From assembly GCA_023390215.1 (NCBI GenBank), contig JAEWDG010000241.1, positions 1-12,798 on the forward strand: 12,798 nt of DNA. The letters are read 5' to 3'. A model generated the notes under the pieces. The model saw nothing but the letters and a program-made list of their open reading frames with translations. It searched no databases and was not told where the DNA came from. Origin of the DNA: Bacteroidota bacterium (GTDB lineage Bacteria; Bacteroidota; Bacteroidia; Chitinophagales; Chitinophagaceae). Positions 1-7,108 of this stretch are shown here, one piece after another. Made by a program: the position numbers and the translations under genes. Within the stretch, counting starts at the first letter, position 1, and each line of letters opens with the position of its first letter.

Positions 1-416
1 TCATCAACAAAACTATTTTCAACGAGTTGGAAATACGTTTCATCAGCAGGAATCCAGTTGAACCGCGAACGCTGTGTTTTGTCTTTTGTAATTGAAATTA
101 GCCTGGGACGATTCTTACTTGCGGTAGCTGCAGCGATCTTGAGCGTGATATTTTGCCATACATCGGTTTTTACTTTGAGCGTTACTGGTTCATACCCATC
201 TTTCGTTACGGTAATGGAATCATAGAGATTATTCATGGTGATGCCAAACCCACCGGTGGTACCCGAATAAAAATACGCTTTGGCTGAGTGAACAAAAATC
301 CGGGCATTCTGAATAGGTGCGTTTTTCTCATCTTTGATTTCTCCGCGCATATAATATTGCGCCTGTGTGGAAACACAAGAAAAAATAATAAGCAGATATA
401 TGGCAAGTCTTCTCAA
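1..416 (-). CDS. Secreted carboxypeptidase-regulatory-like domain protein, probable N-terminus of a vWA (YfbK-like) protein, partial
   Basis: The open frame runs off the left edge, leaving about 138 residues of the N-terminus. It begins with a signal peptide (RRLAIYLLIIFSCVSTQAQ), then a beta-rich segment of about 75 residues (RGEIKDEKNAPIQNARIFVH through GYEPVTLKVK) that resembles the CarboxypepD_reg-like fold. A linker ends in ETYFQLVENSFV. Bacteroidota proteins with this order usually continue into a vWA domain of the YfbK type, whose entry segment often reads like Y-x-x-x-x-ENxF. The vWA call is therefore inference, because the domain itself lies outside. No in-frame ATG precedes the signal peptide, so I place the start at TTG 416-414. 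A cysteine after IIFS could be a weak lipobox, but Phe at -2 is atypical. The start lies 32 bases after the hpt stop, so it probably belongs to the same transcript. Confidence 0.6.
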   Translation of the reverse strand, partial: MRRLAIYLLIIFSCVSTQAQYYMRGEIKDEKNAPIQNARIFVHSAKAYFYSGTTGGFGITMNNLYDSITVTKDGYEPVTLKVKTDVWQNITLKIAAATASKNRPRLISITKDKTQRSRFNWIPADETYFQLVENSFVD

Positions 417-448
417 CCCGATAATTAACTTATCAAATGCGGTACAGA

Positions 449-991
449 TCAGGCCTCGCTGTCTAACTGGTACACCTCTTTCAGATTGCGTCCGATTCCA
501 TCGAAATCCAGACCATAACCTACAAGAAACTTGTTTGGCACACTGAAACCCAGATAGTCAATATGAATGGGAAATACAGTTGCTTCAGGCTTATGCAGAA
601 AGGTTGCAATTTTCAGCGAAGCCGGATGCTGGCCTTCCAGTTGAGGAAGAAATTCACTCAACGTCTTTCCCGTGTCTACAATATCTTCTACAATTATAAC
701 GTGACGGTCTTTCAGCGACTGATCGAGTCCGATGGAAGTAATTACCTGCCCGGTACTACGCGTTCCTTTATAAGAAGCGAGTTTGATAAAACAGATTTCC
801 GCTTCGATTGTAATCTCTTTGAACAGATCACTGGCAAACATGAACGAACCATTCAGAATTGCGATAAATAAAGGCTTTCTGCCTTCATACTCGCTGCTTA
901 TTTGTTTTCCCAGAATGGAAATTTTTACGGCGATCTGATCCGCAGTTAAATACGGTATAAAATTTTTTCCATTAACCTGGATGGATGACAT
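449..991 (-). CDS. hpt: Hypoxanthine phosphoribosyltransferase (purine salvage)
   Basis: This is a type I phosphoribosyltransferase of 180 residues, the normal length for bacterial HPRT. It transfers the phosphoribosyl group of PRPP to hypoxanthine (and usually guanine), giving IMP/GMP in the cytoplasm. The PRPP-binding signature VIIVEDIVDTGKT is at residues 98-110, with the two acidic residues E102 and D103. The pyrophosphate loop LNGSFMFASDL is at 46-56. The mobile-loop SYKGTRSTG is at 73-81. The C-terminal purine-binding segment VPNKFLVGYGLDFDG is at 152-166, with K154 expected to contact the purine O6. The start is an ATG 9 bases after the stop of the upstream glucosaminidase gene, which points to co-transcription. 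There is no sign of damage. Family assignment is firm; preference for hypoxanthine over guanine cannot be read from sequence. Confidence 0.95.
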   Translation of the reverse strand: MSSIQVNGKNFIPYLTADQIAVKISILGKQISSEYEGRKPLFIAILNGSFMFASDLFKEITIEAEICFIKLASYKGTRSTGQVITSIGLDQSLKDRHVIIVEDIVDTGKTLSEFLPQLEGQHPASLKIATFLHKPEATVFPIHIDYLGFSVPNKFLVGYGLDFDGIGRNLKEVYQLDSEA

Positions 992-1000
992 AAGCAGTTA

Positions 1001-2152
1001 TTATTTCGCGATAATGATTTCCTGGCCGGGCTTTAAGTCGTCGGAACTTAGCTGATTCCAATCCCTCAAATCCTGTACAGAAACGTTGTATTGCCTGGAG
1101 ATGGAATATAAGCCTTCTTTTTGTTTCACCTGATGTATCCTGGTTAGAGAAGTTTTTGAAACATTTATAATGGATGCATGTCCGGGCCTTAACCATATTC
1201 GTGTTCCCGGCCGTAGCACTGCTGTTTCCGGCAGGCCGTTAAAGTCCATCAATGATCCCAATTGAATCGCGTTCATTTGCGCTATCCAGTATAAGCTTTC
1301 GTTTCCCGAGGTTGTATAACTGTCCCGATTACCTTCTTTTTTCTTCTTTTGTAAAAAGATCCATTGTTCATCTTTGAGCAGCCCGTCCTTTTTGAGATCA
1401 TTATAATCAAGCAGATCAGATAATCCGATCTCATATTCCGTTGCAATAGCGAGCAGGGAAGTTCCCGCCGGAACATAAATTGCTTTCAATCCATTGAATA
1501 AAGTTTTTCCGGATTTAATAGAAGCGAGGTTTTGCTTCATGTTCATTTCAGTGTATTGAACCGGTTTGATAACCTGCTCTTTCGGCTCTTCATTTAACTC
1601 AGCCTGTTTGGCCAGGTCGATTACAGGGTTTCCGTTGCGGTCCAGATCATACTGTTGCAGGTTGTATCTTTCGATATTCCGTATCAGGATGTCCGGATAT
1701 TTTGGATTTGTTGCATACCCTGCCTTTTTTAAACCATAAGCCCAACCTTTATAGTCGTTGGGCGCAAGTTCAAACAAAAAAGCATAGCGGTTACTTCCCC
1801 TTAAAAAATTACTGTGGTCGCGGTAGCTGTCGGCAGCCGTATTATACACACGGAAACATTCTCCCGGCGCATCATCATCGTGTGAAACCGATGGACCCGT
1901 CCAGTTGCTTTTACATTTTATCCCGAAATGATTGTTTGATTTTTTTACGAGGATGCTGTTTCCATTTTCCGTTTCCAGGATTCCCTGAGCTATTGTGATG
2001 GATGCCGGAATACCGGAACGCTTCATTTCTTCGATGGCGATGTCTTTATACGCAGAGATATATTCTTCTACAGACATCTGGGCCCTGGCGATAATCCCGG
2101 AAGCCAGGAACAGGCCAAAAAACAAGATTCGCTTCATTTGGATATTTCTCAT
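1001..2152 (-). CDS. Secreted glucosaminidase-domain peptidoglycan hydrolase with LysM-like repeats
   Basis: The 383-residue protein starts with a signal peptide ending ARAQ at residue 25. Residues about 28-165 form a GH73-type glucosaminidase domain: the ITIAQGILETENGNS segment carries the likely catalytic glutamate E60, followed by NNHFGIKCK (74-81) and AGYATNPKYPDILIRNIE (144-161). Such enzymes cleave N-acetylglucosaminyl bonds in peptidoglycan. A linker (170-222) leads to three LysM-like units, about 225-268, 288-323 and 340-382. The last is most canonical (HQVKQKEGLYSISRQYNV, ending LKPGQEIII); the first two are diverged. LysM units normally hold the enzyme on glycan. The start could be ATG 2152 or the in-frame ATG at 2137 (MKRILFF), which gives an equally good signal peptide. 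The gene follows the O-methyltransferase by 38 bases and precedes hpt by 9. It probably acts in the periplasm or at the cell surface during wall remodelling. Confidence 0.88.
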   Translation of the reverse strand: MRNIQMKRILFFGLFLASGIIARAQMSVEEYISAYKDIAIEEMKRSGIPASITIAQGILETENGNSILVKKSNNHFGIKCKSNWTGPSVSHDDDAPGECFRVYNTAADSYRDHSNFLRGSNRYAFLFELAPNDYKGWAYGLKKAGYATNPKYPDILIRNIERYNLQQYDLDRNGNPVIDLAKQAELNEEPKEQVIKPVQYTEMNMKQNLASIKSGKTLFNGLKAIYVPAGTSLLAIATEYEIGLSDLLDYNDLKKDGLLKDEQWIFLQKKKKEGNRDSYTTSGNESLYWIAQMNAIQLGSLMDFNGLPETAVLRPGTRIWLRPGHASIINVSKTSLTRIHQVKQKEGLYSISRQYNVSVQDLRDWNQLSSDDLKPGQEIIIAK

Positions 2153-2190
2153 TATTATAATTCAGGTCATCCGGTTCAGATGAGAAGAAT

Positions 2191-2829
2191 CTATTTTTTT
2201 CGGATCAATAAAAGTCCGTCTCTAACGGTTAGCATCACCTGCTCTACTCTTTCATCAGCCGCCACGTGCGCATTAAAAGCCTGGATAGCTTTGGCATTCT
2301 TACCTTTCACTTCCTCTTCCAGCACCTGGCCATGAAAAAGAACATTGTCGGCCAGTATCCAGCCCCCACTATTCACTCCTGGCAAAGTTAGTTCGTAATA
2401 TTCAATATAGCCAACCTTATCCGCATCAATAAAAACCAGATCCCAGCCGTCTTCAAGGGTGGGAATAATGGATGTTGCATCGCCTGTATGAAGATGGATC
2501 CTGGAACCAAGGTCAGAACGATTAAAAAATCCGCGCGCTATCTCTGCATCTTCTTCCCGCAATTCAATGGTATCCAGTCGCCCCCCTTCCGCTAAGCCTC
2601 TCGCCAAACATAAGGCACTGAACCCGGTAAAGCTTCCAATCTCCAGTATTTTGCGAGGTTTTAACAATAATGAAATCATTTCAAGCAGCTTTCCCTGAAC
2701 AAAGCCACTGTGCATGTGTGCATGCGGATGATTGGTGAGTGTAAAAGTTTCGTTTTCCTGAAGCAGTTTATCAAGCGGACTTGTATACTTAGCCGCGTAA
2801 GCCTCTGCCCGTTCATTAACCAACTGCAT
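2191..2829 (-). CDS. SAM-dependent O-methyltransferase, family 3 (CCoAOMT/TrmR-like)
   Basis: This 212-residue Rossmann methyltransferase belongs to the metal-dependent O-methyltransferase family 3. Motif I is LEIGSFTGFS (62-71) and the acidic residue after strand 2 is E89. GDAT (116-119) and FIDADK (133-138) follow, then ADNVLFHGQV (160-169). By family analogy D135, D161 and N162 would bind the divalent metal, and K138 would assist catalysis. The family includes plant caffeoyl-CoA and catechol methyltransferases and the bacterial tRNA 5-hydroxyuridine methyltransferase TrmR (B. subtilis YrrM), which is about the same size. For a bacterium with no nearby phenolic pathway TrmR-like activity is a reasonable guess, but it is not shown. 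The ATG lies 14 bases inside the end of the symporter gene, suggesting translational coupling. It is cytoplasmic, with no signal peptide. Confidence 0.88.
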   Translation of the reverse strand: MQLVNERAEAYAAKYTSPLDKLLQENETFTLTNHPHAHMHSGFVQGKLLEMISLLLKPRKILEIGSFTGFSALCLARGLAEGGRLDTIELREEDAEIARGFFNRSDLGSRIHLHTGDATSIIPTLEDGWDLVFIDADKVGYIEYYELTLPGVNSGGWILADNVLFHGQVLEEEVKGKNAKAIQAFNAHVAADERVEQVMLTVRDGLLLIRKK

Positions 2830-4366
2830 ATAATTTCGGTTTAGATGAAGGCTTTGAAATTGCCGCCAGGCCGAGGAAGGTAATGATCCCGTTGATCAGC
2901 AGAATTTCGATCCCGATCTGATAACCGCCAAAAATATCTGCAGCATTCGTTTGAAGAAAATAACAGATCACCGGGCTTGCAACAGCGATCAGGCTGACTG
3001 TCCAGGAATTGGGCAGATCACGTTTGGTTATTATCCCGAATGCGAAAAGCCCCAGCAGCGGCCCGTACGTATAGCCGGCCAGGTCGAGTATTTTATCGAT
3101 AATTGAACGGCTGTTGATCTCGCGGAAAATCAAAATACATATAAAAAATACGATGGTCATACTGAGGTGCACAATCAGCCTGATGCGTTGCTTTTGCTTT
3201 TCCGATGCATTCATCTGACGCATGCCAAGAATATCAATACAAAACGAGGAAGTAAGTGCGGTTAATGCTCCGTCAGCAGAAGGGAATAAAGCTGAGATCA
3301 ACGCAATAATAAAAATCACGCTCATAAATGAGGGAATATGTTCAAATAAACCGAGGGCCACAGAAGGAAAAAGATTATCACCCGTAAGGTTGATGTTGCC
3401 ATGGTAAAAACCAAATGCGCCGGTTTGTGCGCTGAATTCAGCTCCGTGATTATATGCGTACAGGTAAAGCAATCCACCTAATAAAAGAAAGATCAGGTTA
3501 ACGATCACCATGATCACACTGAAGGTCATCATGTTTTTTTGAGAATCGCCCAGTGTTTTCACACTAATATTTTTTTGCATCATTTCCTGATCAAGCCCGG
3601 TCATACCTATGGTAATAAATGCACCTCCGATTATATGTTTCAGAAAAAATGATTTGCTGTTTATATCGGTATTAAACATGCGGGTAAGGCCTTTCATTTC
3701 CATTTGATCAACCGCTTCACCCAGGCCGATGTGCATATTGGAAAGTATATAATAAACGAAAACGATCAGCCCGGTGATCATAAGGAAAGTTTGGAGTGTG
3801 TCTGTATATACAATTGTTTTCACACCACCTTTGAATGTATAAAGCAGGATCATTATCAGAACAACAAGCACTGAGATCCAGAAAGGGATGTTAAGCTGAG
3901 CAAGAATAAAAATATGGAGGATGTTTACTACCAGGTAAAGCCTTGCGGTTGCGCCCACCGTTCTTGAAAGTATAAAAAATGAAGCACCGGTTTTATATGC
4001 CCAGTTACCAAAGCGCTGATCCAGATAATTATAAATTGAAGTGAGGTTCAACCTGTAATACAGGGGTAAAAGAATAAAGGCAACAACAAGGTAGCCCAGG
4101 AAATATCCGATCACCACCTGAAAGTAAGCAAGGGCATTGGGCATCGCGCCCAGTTTCGACAAATTGCCGACGCTGCCCGGCACACTCACAAATGTTACGC
4201 CGCTGAGAGATGTGCCGATCATTCCAAAAGCAACCAGTTTCCAGTTCGAATTCCGGTTTCCGATAAAGAATGATTCATTATTCGCGTTGCGGCTGCTGTA
4301 CCATGCAACAATAAAAAGAAGAACAAAATAACCAACTACAAAAGCAAGCAACACCTGTGGCGACAT
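2816..4366 (-). CDS. Sodium:solute symporter (SSS family)
   Basis: The 516-residue, strongly hydrophobic protein shows about 13 candidate membrane helices, as expected for the SSS family (LeuT-like fold). The first helix is residues about 4-24, followed by SSRNANNESFFIGNRN, the usual loop of this family. Helix 2 has GTSLSGVTFVSVPGSVG (about 51-67) in the region that forms the substrate/Na+ site, and GMTGLDQEMMQ (about residues 254-264) is a strong family signature. ALFPSADGALTALTSSFC in the second half is the segment around the second Na+ site. It would sit in the inner membrane and import a solute with Na+. The substrate cannot be assigned; Bacteroidota have many such paralogues. It is the first gene of the leftward cluster and is divergent from the LOG gene. 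The start is ATG, without a strong Shine-Dalgarno sequence. Confidence 0.92.
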   Translation of the reverse strand: MSPQVLLAFVVGYFVLLFIVAWYSSRNANNESFFIGNRNSNWKLVAFGMIGTSLSGVTFVSVPGSVGNLSKLGAMPNALAYFQVVIGYFLGYLVVAFILLPLYYRLNLTSIYNYLDQRFGNWAYKTGASFFILSRTVGATARLYLVVNILHIFILAQLNIPFWISVLVVLIMILLYTFKGGVKTIVYTDTLQTFLMITGLIVFVYYILSNMHIGLGEAVDQMEMKGLTRMFNTDINSKSFFLKHIIGGAFITIGMTGLDQEMMQKNISVKTLGDSQKNMMTFSVIMVIVNLIFLLLGGLLYLYAYNHGAEFSAQTGAFGFYHGNINLTGDNLFPSVALGLFEHIPSFMSVIFIIALISALFPSADGALTALTSSFCIDILGMRQMNASEKQKQRIRLIVHLSMTIVFFICILIFREINSRSIIDKILDLAGYTYGPLLGLFAFGIITKRDLPNSWTVSLIAVASPVICYFLQTNAADIFGGYQIGIEILLINGIITFLGLAAISKPSSKPKLYAVG

Positions 4367-4436
4367 AGTGAGGGTTTAATGTAAAAATAAGATTGAATTC
4401 CGAGAAAAGTTTGGAACATTGCGCTAAACAAAACGA
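4367..4436. promoter_or_regulatory. Divergent intergenic region, expected promoters for symporter cluster and LOG gene
   Basis: The only head-to-head gene arrangement in the window leaves 70 bases that must carry the start signals for the leftward symporter cluster and the rightward LOG gene, unless transcription comes from further away. The sequence is AT-rich. Near-matches to the Bacteroidota -7 element TAnnTTTG exist (TATTTTTA on the minus strand, AAAGTTTG at 4406-4413 on the plus strand). Neither has a TTG -33 element at the expected spacing, so I do not name exact promoters. No clear operator palindrome is visible. Confidence 0.4.
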
Positions 4437-4976
4437 ATGCAAATCTTGTCCATCGCCGTTTTCTGCGGCAGCAAAACCGGCCTGAATAAATTATTTACAG
4501 AACATGCGTATAAGTTAGGAGAGATTTTAGCTGAACACCGCATCACCGTTATTTACGGAGGAGGAAGAAGAGGACTGATGGGAACTATTGCAGACGGCGC
4601 TTTGTCAAAACAGGGAAAAGTGATCGGCATCATACCAAAATTACTGTTGGATACCGAACATCAGCATGATGAAATTACAGAACTTCAGATTGTGGAAACC
4701 ATGCATATACGCAAACAACTTCTTTATGAGAACTGCGATGCTGCAATCATTCTGCCAGGTGGTTTCGGAACGCTGGATGAAGTATTCGAAATGCTTACCT
4801 GGAATCAGTTGGATATTCACAACAAAAAAATACTCTTTTTAAACAGCGGAGGATTTTATGATCATCTTATCGCTCACATCCAACATATGGAAAATGAAGG
4901 ATTTCTTTATGGCAGCTTTACAGAAAAAGCCACAGTTATTTCATCGCCTGAGGAGATCATACCCTATATCACTTAG
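4437..4976 (+). CDS. LOG-family protein (TIGR00730; nucleoside 5'-monophosphate phosphoribohydrolase)
   Basis: The 179-residue cytoplasmic protein has the two hallmarks of the LOG family: GGGRRGLMG (41-49) and PGGFGTLDEVFE (107-118), the PGGxGTxxE nucleotide-binding and catalytic motif. M89, H90, R92 and K93 (METMHIRK-type segment) are also conserved in the family. LOG enzymes hydrolyse cytokinin riboside 5'-monophosphate or, in many bacteria, AMP and related nucleotides to free base plus ribose 5-phosphate. Older databases call such proteins putative lysine decarboxylases, which is wrong. The start is the ATG at 4437; no closer strong ribosome-binding site is seen. It is the only plus-strand gene here. 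Its stop codon overlaps the stop codon of the convergent gene at 4973-4975, so the two 3' ends are back to back with no spacer. Confidence 0.92.
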   Translation: MQILSIAVFCGSKTGLNKLFTEHAYKLGEILAEHRITVIYGGGRRGLMGTIADGALSKQGKVIGIIPKLLLDTEHQHDEITELQIVETMHIRKQLLYENCDAAIILPGGFGTLDEVFEMLTWNQLDIHNKKILFLNSGGFYDHLIAHIQHMENEGFLYGSFTEKATVISSPEEIIPYIT

Positions 4977-5626
4977 AATAAGCCTCCCCCCTGAAATAAA
5001 GGAATCTGAACACCTGCCCTGATGATGGGAAGTGTATTTACACGGCCACTTGAGACGGTTTCCGTATATGGAGAATGCGGCCGGCGCAATACATCGAACG
5101 AAAGAGAAATATGATAAAACAGGCTACCGCTGCCTTCTCTCCCTCCTGCATAACCTGCACCTACGAGCATACTGGGAACTGTATGTTTTTCTTTTTCCAT
5201 CGGGCGGCCAACAGGATATAATTTTTCTGTTTGAAAATTTATTTCGCCCTGTGCCTGAAGAAATAAAAATTTGACCGGATAAACTTTTACAAAAGCGCCT
5301 GGCCCGAATATGGTTTGTCTTAACCGGTCATCAGAATAATAATAATTGTTGTACTGATCCACATAGGTCACATGGTTATTGGAAGCATAGGTGAAATTCA
5401 CCACAACACCTGCATCAAGCCAGTTAGTTAGGCTATACCCGAATACAGGACTAATACCACCAACGAAACTGCTGTTCGCGAAAGATAACTGGAGCCCACC
5501 TCCGGTAAAAAGATTTTCTTTCCTGAAACCGCCTTTACGATCGTTATCAACAGGCTTCATTTCCTGGTCTTGTGCGAAGTTTCTTTGCGATACAAACAGC
5601 ACCAGCATCAAACAGATCTTTTTCAT
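4973..5626 (-). CDS. Exported protein of unknown function, probable small outer-membrane beta-barrel
   Basis: I do not recognise a named family. The 217-residue product begins with a short signal peptide (MKKICLMLVLFVSQRNFAQ, cut near residue 19). The rest is rich in alternating hydrophobic/polar stretches with aromatic residues typical of beta-strands, for example GGLQLSFANSSFVGGISPVF, WLDAGVVVNFTYAS and FGPGAFVKVYPVKFLFLQAQ. It ends in phenylalanine, common in outer-membrane barrels. A tyrosine-rich loop (YVDQYNNYYYSDD) could be surface exposed. The size suits an 8-10 strand barrel. The start lies 8 bases after the stop of the GlcD-like oxidoreductase, so they almost surely share a transcript. 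The gene overlaps the convergent LOG gene by 4 bases. Outer-membrane location is inferred from composition only. Confidence 0.75.
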   Translation of the reverse strand: MKKICLMLVLFVSQRNFAQDQEMKPVDNDRKGGFRKENLFTGGGLQLSFANSSFVGGISPVFGYSLTNWLDAGVVVNFTYASNNHVTYVDQYNNYYYSDDRLRQTIFGPGAFVKVYPVKFLFLQAQGEINFQTEKLYPVGRPMEKEKHTVPSMLVGAGYAGGREGSGSLFYHISLSFDVLRRPHSPYTETVSSGRVNTLPIIRAGVQIPLFQGGGLF

Positions 5627-5634
5627 AGCTTATA

Positions 5635-7053
5635 TTAATCGAATATTTTACCCGCGTTCAAAATATTATGAGGATCAAACAATTTTTTTATTCCACGCAT
5701 GAGGTCAAGATCCCTCCTGGTAAACATCAGGGGCATATATTCTTTTTGGATCAGACCTATACCATGTTCGGCACTAATGGTTCCTCCCAGAGATTTTACC
5801 AGCTCAAACAAAGCCCTGAGTGCAGGTATAATTTCCGGGTTGTTTAAACTATACGTACAATCCTTTTTTTTAATTCTAATATGCAGATTTCCATCCCCTG
5901 CATGGCCATACGCAACAGCTTTAAAATCGAACTTTCGCCCAAGTTCTTTAATACCGCGTATTAAGGCAGGAAGATGTGCCCTGGGCACCACCGTATCTTC
6001 TTCAATACTGTAACCATCGAGCTTTACGGCCTCGGCTACACGACGTCTCAGTTTCCAAAGCGCTTCTTTTTGAAGGGCATCATCTGCAAACAGAACTTCA
6101 CCGCAATCGAACTTCGATAATAAGCTTGCAATTTCTTCCATCTCTGCCATCAGCGTTTCAGGATGATTCCCATCGAGCTCAATGATCAAATGTGCCTCGG
6201 TGCCTTCTGTAACCGGGACTGCATTGCTGCCCACAAATGCACTAACGATCTTCAAAGAATCAATCTCCATCAATTCAAGCGCACTGGGTGTGAACCCTGC
6301 TTTAAAGATAGCGCTCACAGCGGCACCTGCATTTTCCAAATTGTTAAATGGTACAAGCATGAGCAGGTCGTACCTGGGAAGCGGGATCAGTCTCAACACG
6401 ATCTTAGTAACCAGTCCGAGTGTGCCTTCGCTTCCCACCAGCAATTGGGTAAGATTATAGCCGGTAGCGTTTTTTAAAACATTCGCGCCAGTCCAGATCA
6501 CATCTCCGTTTGCAAGCACCACTTCCAGATTCAGGACATAATCTTTAACCACTCCGTATTTTACAGCTTTGGGACCACCGCTATTCTCAGCAATATTTCC
6601 ACCGATAAAACAGGTGCCACGGCTATTGGGATCGGGAGGATAAAATAATCCTTTTTCTTTAACGGCATTTTGCAGCACTTCCGTGATCACACCAGGTTCG
6701 GTTGTCACCTGCATATTATCCTCGTCAATTTTCAGAATCTTGTTCATGCGATCGAAACAGATGACCACCCCTCCCAGATGAGGCAGGGCGCCACCACTCA
6801 AACCGGTTCCGGCACCCCGGGGCGTAACAGGGATAAAGTTTTCATGGCAGATCTTCATGATCGCAGAAATTTCTTCTGTTGTTTCCGGGCGGATAACAAC
6901 GTCCGGCCAGTAGTGAAGGTTTTCGGTCTGATCACGACCGTAATCCTCCATGTTTTCTTTATCGAAATACAAAAAATCTTTGCCAACGATATTTGAGAAA
7001 TCGGAAATAAATTCCAGCGCCGTTTTATTTGTAACAGTTGATCGTTCCACCAT
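5635..7053 (-). CDS. FAD-linked 2-hydroxyacid dehydrogenase (glycolate oxidase GlcD / D-lactate dehydrogenase type)
   Basis: Read from ATG 7053 the protein has 472 residues, close to the ~470-500 of the GlcD/DLD group in the VAO/PCMH flavoprotein superfamily. The FAD-binding half (about 50-225) has PRGAGTGLSGGA (78-89) and NSGGPKAVKYG (157-167). The C-terminal cap has GHAGDGNLHIRI (383-394), SAEHGIG (427-433) with the conserved active-site histidine, and the usual ending FDPHNILNAGKIF. Such enzymes oxidise D-lactate, glycolate or D-2-hydroxyglutarate to 2-oxoacids and pass electrons to quinone or an electron-transfer protein. No Fe-S domain is fused, and no GlcE/GlcF partner is present. An in-frame TTG at 7086 would add 11 residues; I prefer the ATG because the extension has no family similarity. 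The gene lies 55 bases after the porP stop and 8 bases before the small envelope gene. The substrate is undetermined. Confidence 0.88.
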   Translation of the reverse strand: MVERSTVTNKTALEFISDFSNIVGKDFLYFDKENMEDYGRDQTENLHYWPDVVIRPETTEEISAIMKICHENFIPVTPRGAGTGLSGGALPHLGGVVICFDRMNKILKIDEDNMQVTTEPGVITEVLQNAVKEKGLFYPPDPNSRGTCFIGGNIAENSGGPKAVKYGVVKDYVLNLEVVLANGDVIWTGANVLKNATGYNLTQLLVGSEGTLGLVTKIVLRLIPLPRYDLLMLVPFNNLENAGAAVSAIFKAGFTPSALELMEIDSLKIVSAFVGSNAVPVTEGTEAHLIIELDGNHPETLMAEMEEIASLLSKFDCGEVLFADDALQKEALWKLRRRVAEAVKLDGYSIEEDTVVPRAHLPALIRGIKELGRKFDFKAVAYGHAGDGNLHIRIKKKDCTYSLNNPEIIPALRALFELVKSLGGTISAEHGIGLIQKEYMPLMFTRRDLDLMRGIKKLFDPHNILNAGKIFD

Positions 7054-7067
7054 ACCTGATATTAGGT
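7054..7067. promoter_or_regulatory. Imperfect 14-base inverted repeat abutting the GlcD-like start codon
   Basis: The bases ACCTGATATTAGGT form a palindrome with a single mismatched pair (ACCT/AGGT arms around an ATAT core), directly against the preferred ATG at 7053. It lies in the 55-base spacer after the PorP/SprF gene. It could be an operator or simply chance; the arms are short. No promoter with confident Bacteroidota -33/-7 elements is visible next to it. Confidence 0.2.
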
Positions 7068-7108
7068 GCAAACATCGTAAAACCAACGCAAGGAACGCAG
7101 GAAGAGCG

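Noticed and set aside
563..871. Open frame of 102 codons on the plus strand opposite hpt
   Set aside because: It lies wholly inside hpt on the other strand. Its product has no family-like motifs or signal peptide, and hpt is intact, so it is a shadow frame.
4437..4976. Lysine decarboxylase annotation for the LOG gene
   Set aside because: PGGFGTLDE and GGGRRGLMG define phosphoribohydrolases. No pyridoxal-phosphate decarboxylase motif is present.
7054..7086. Longer GlcD-like protein starting at TTG 7086
   Set aside because: The extra 11 residues (VLRCLHLISG region) do not resemble the family N-terminus, and an ATG at 7053 gives the normal length.
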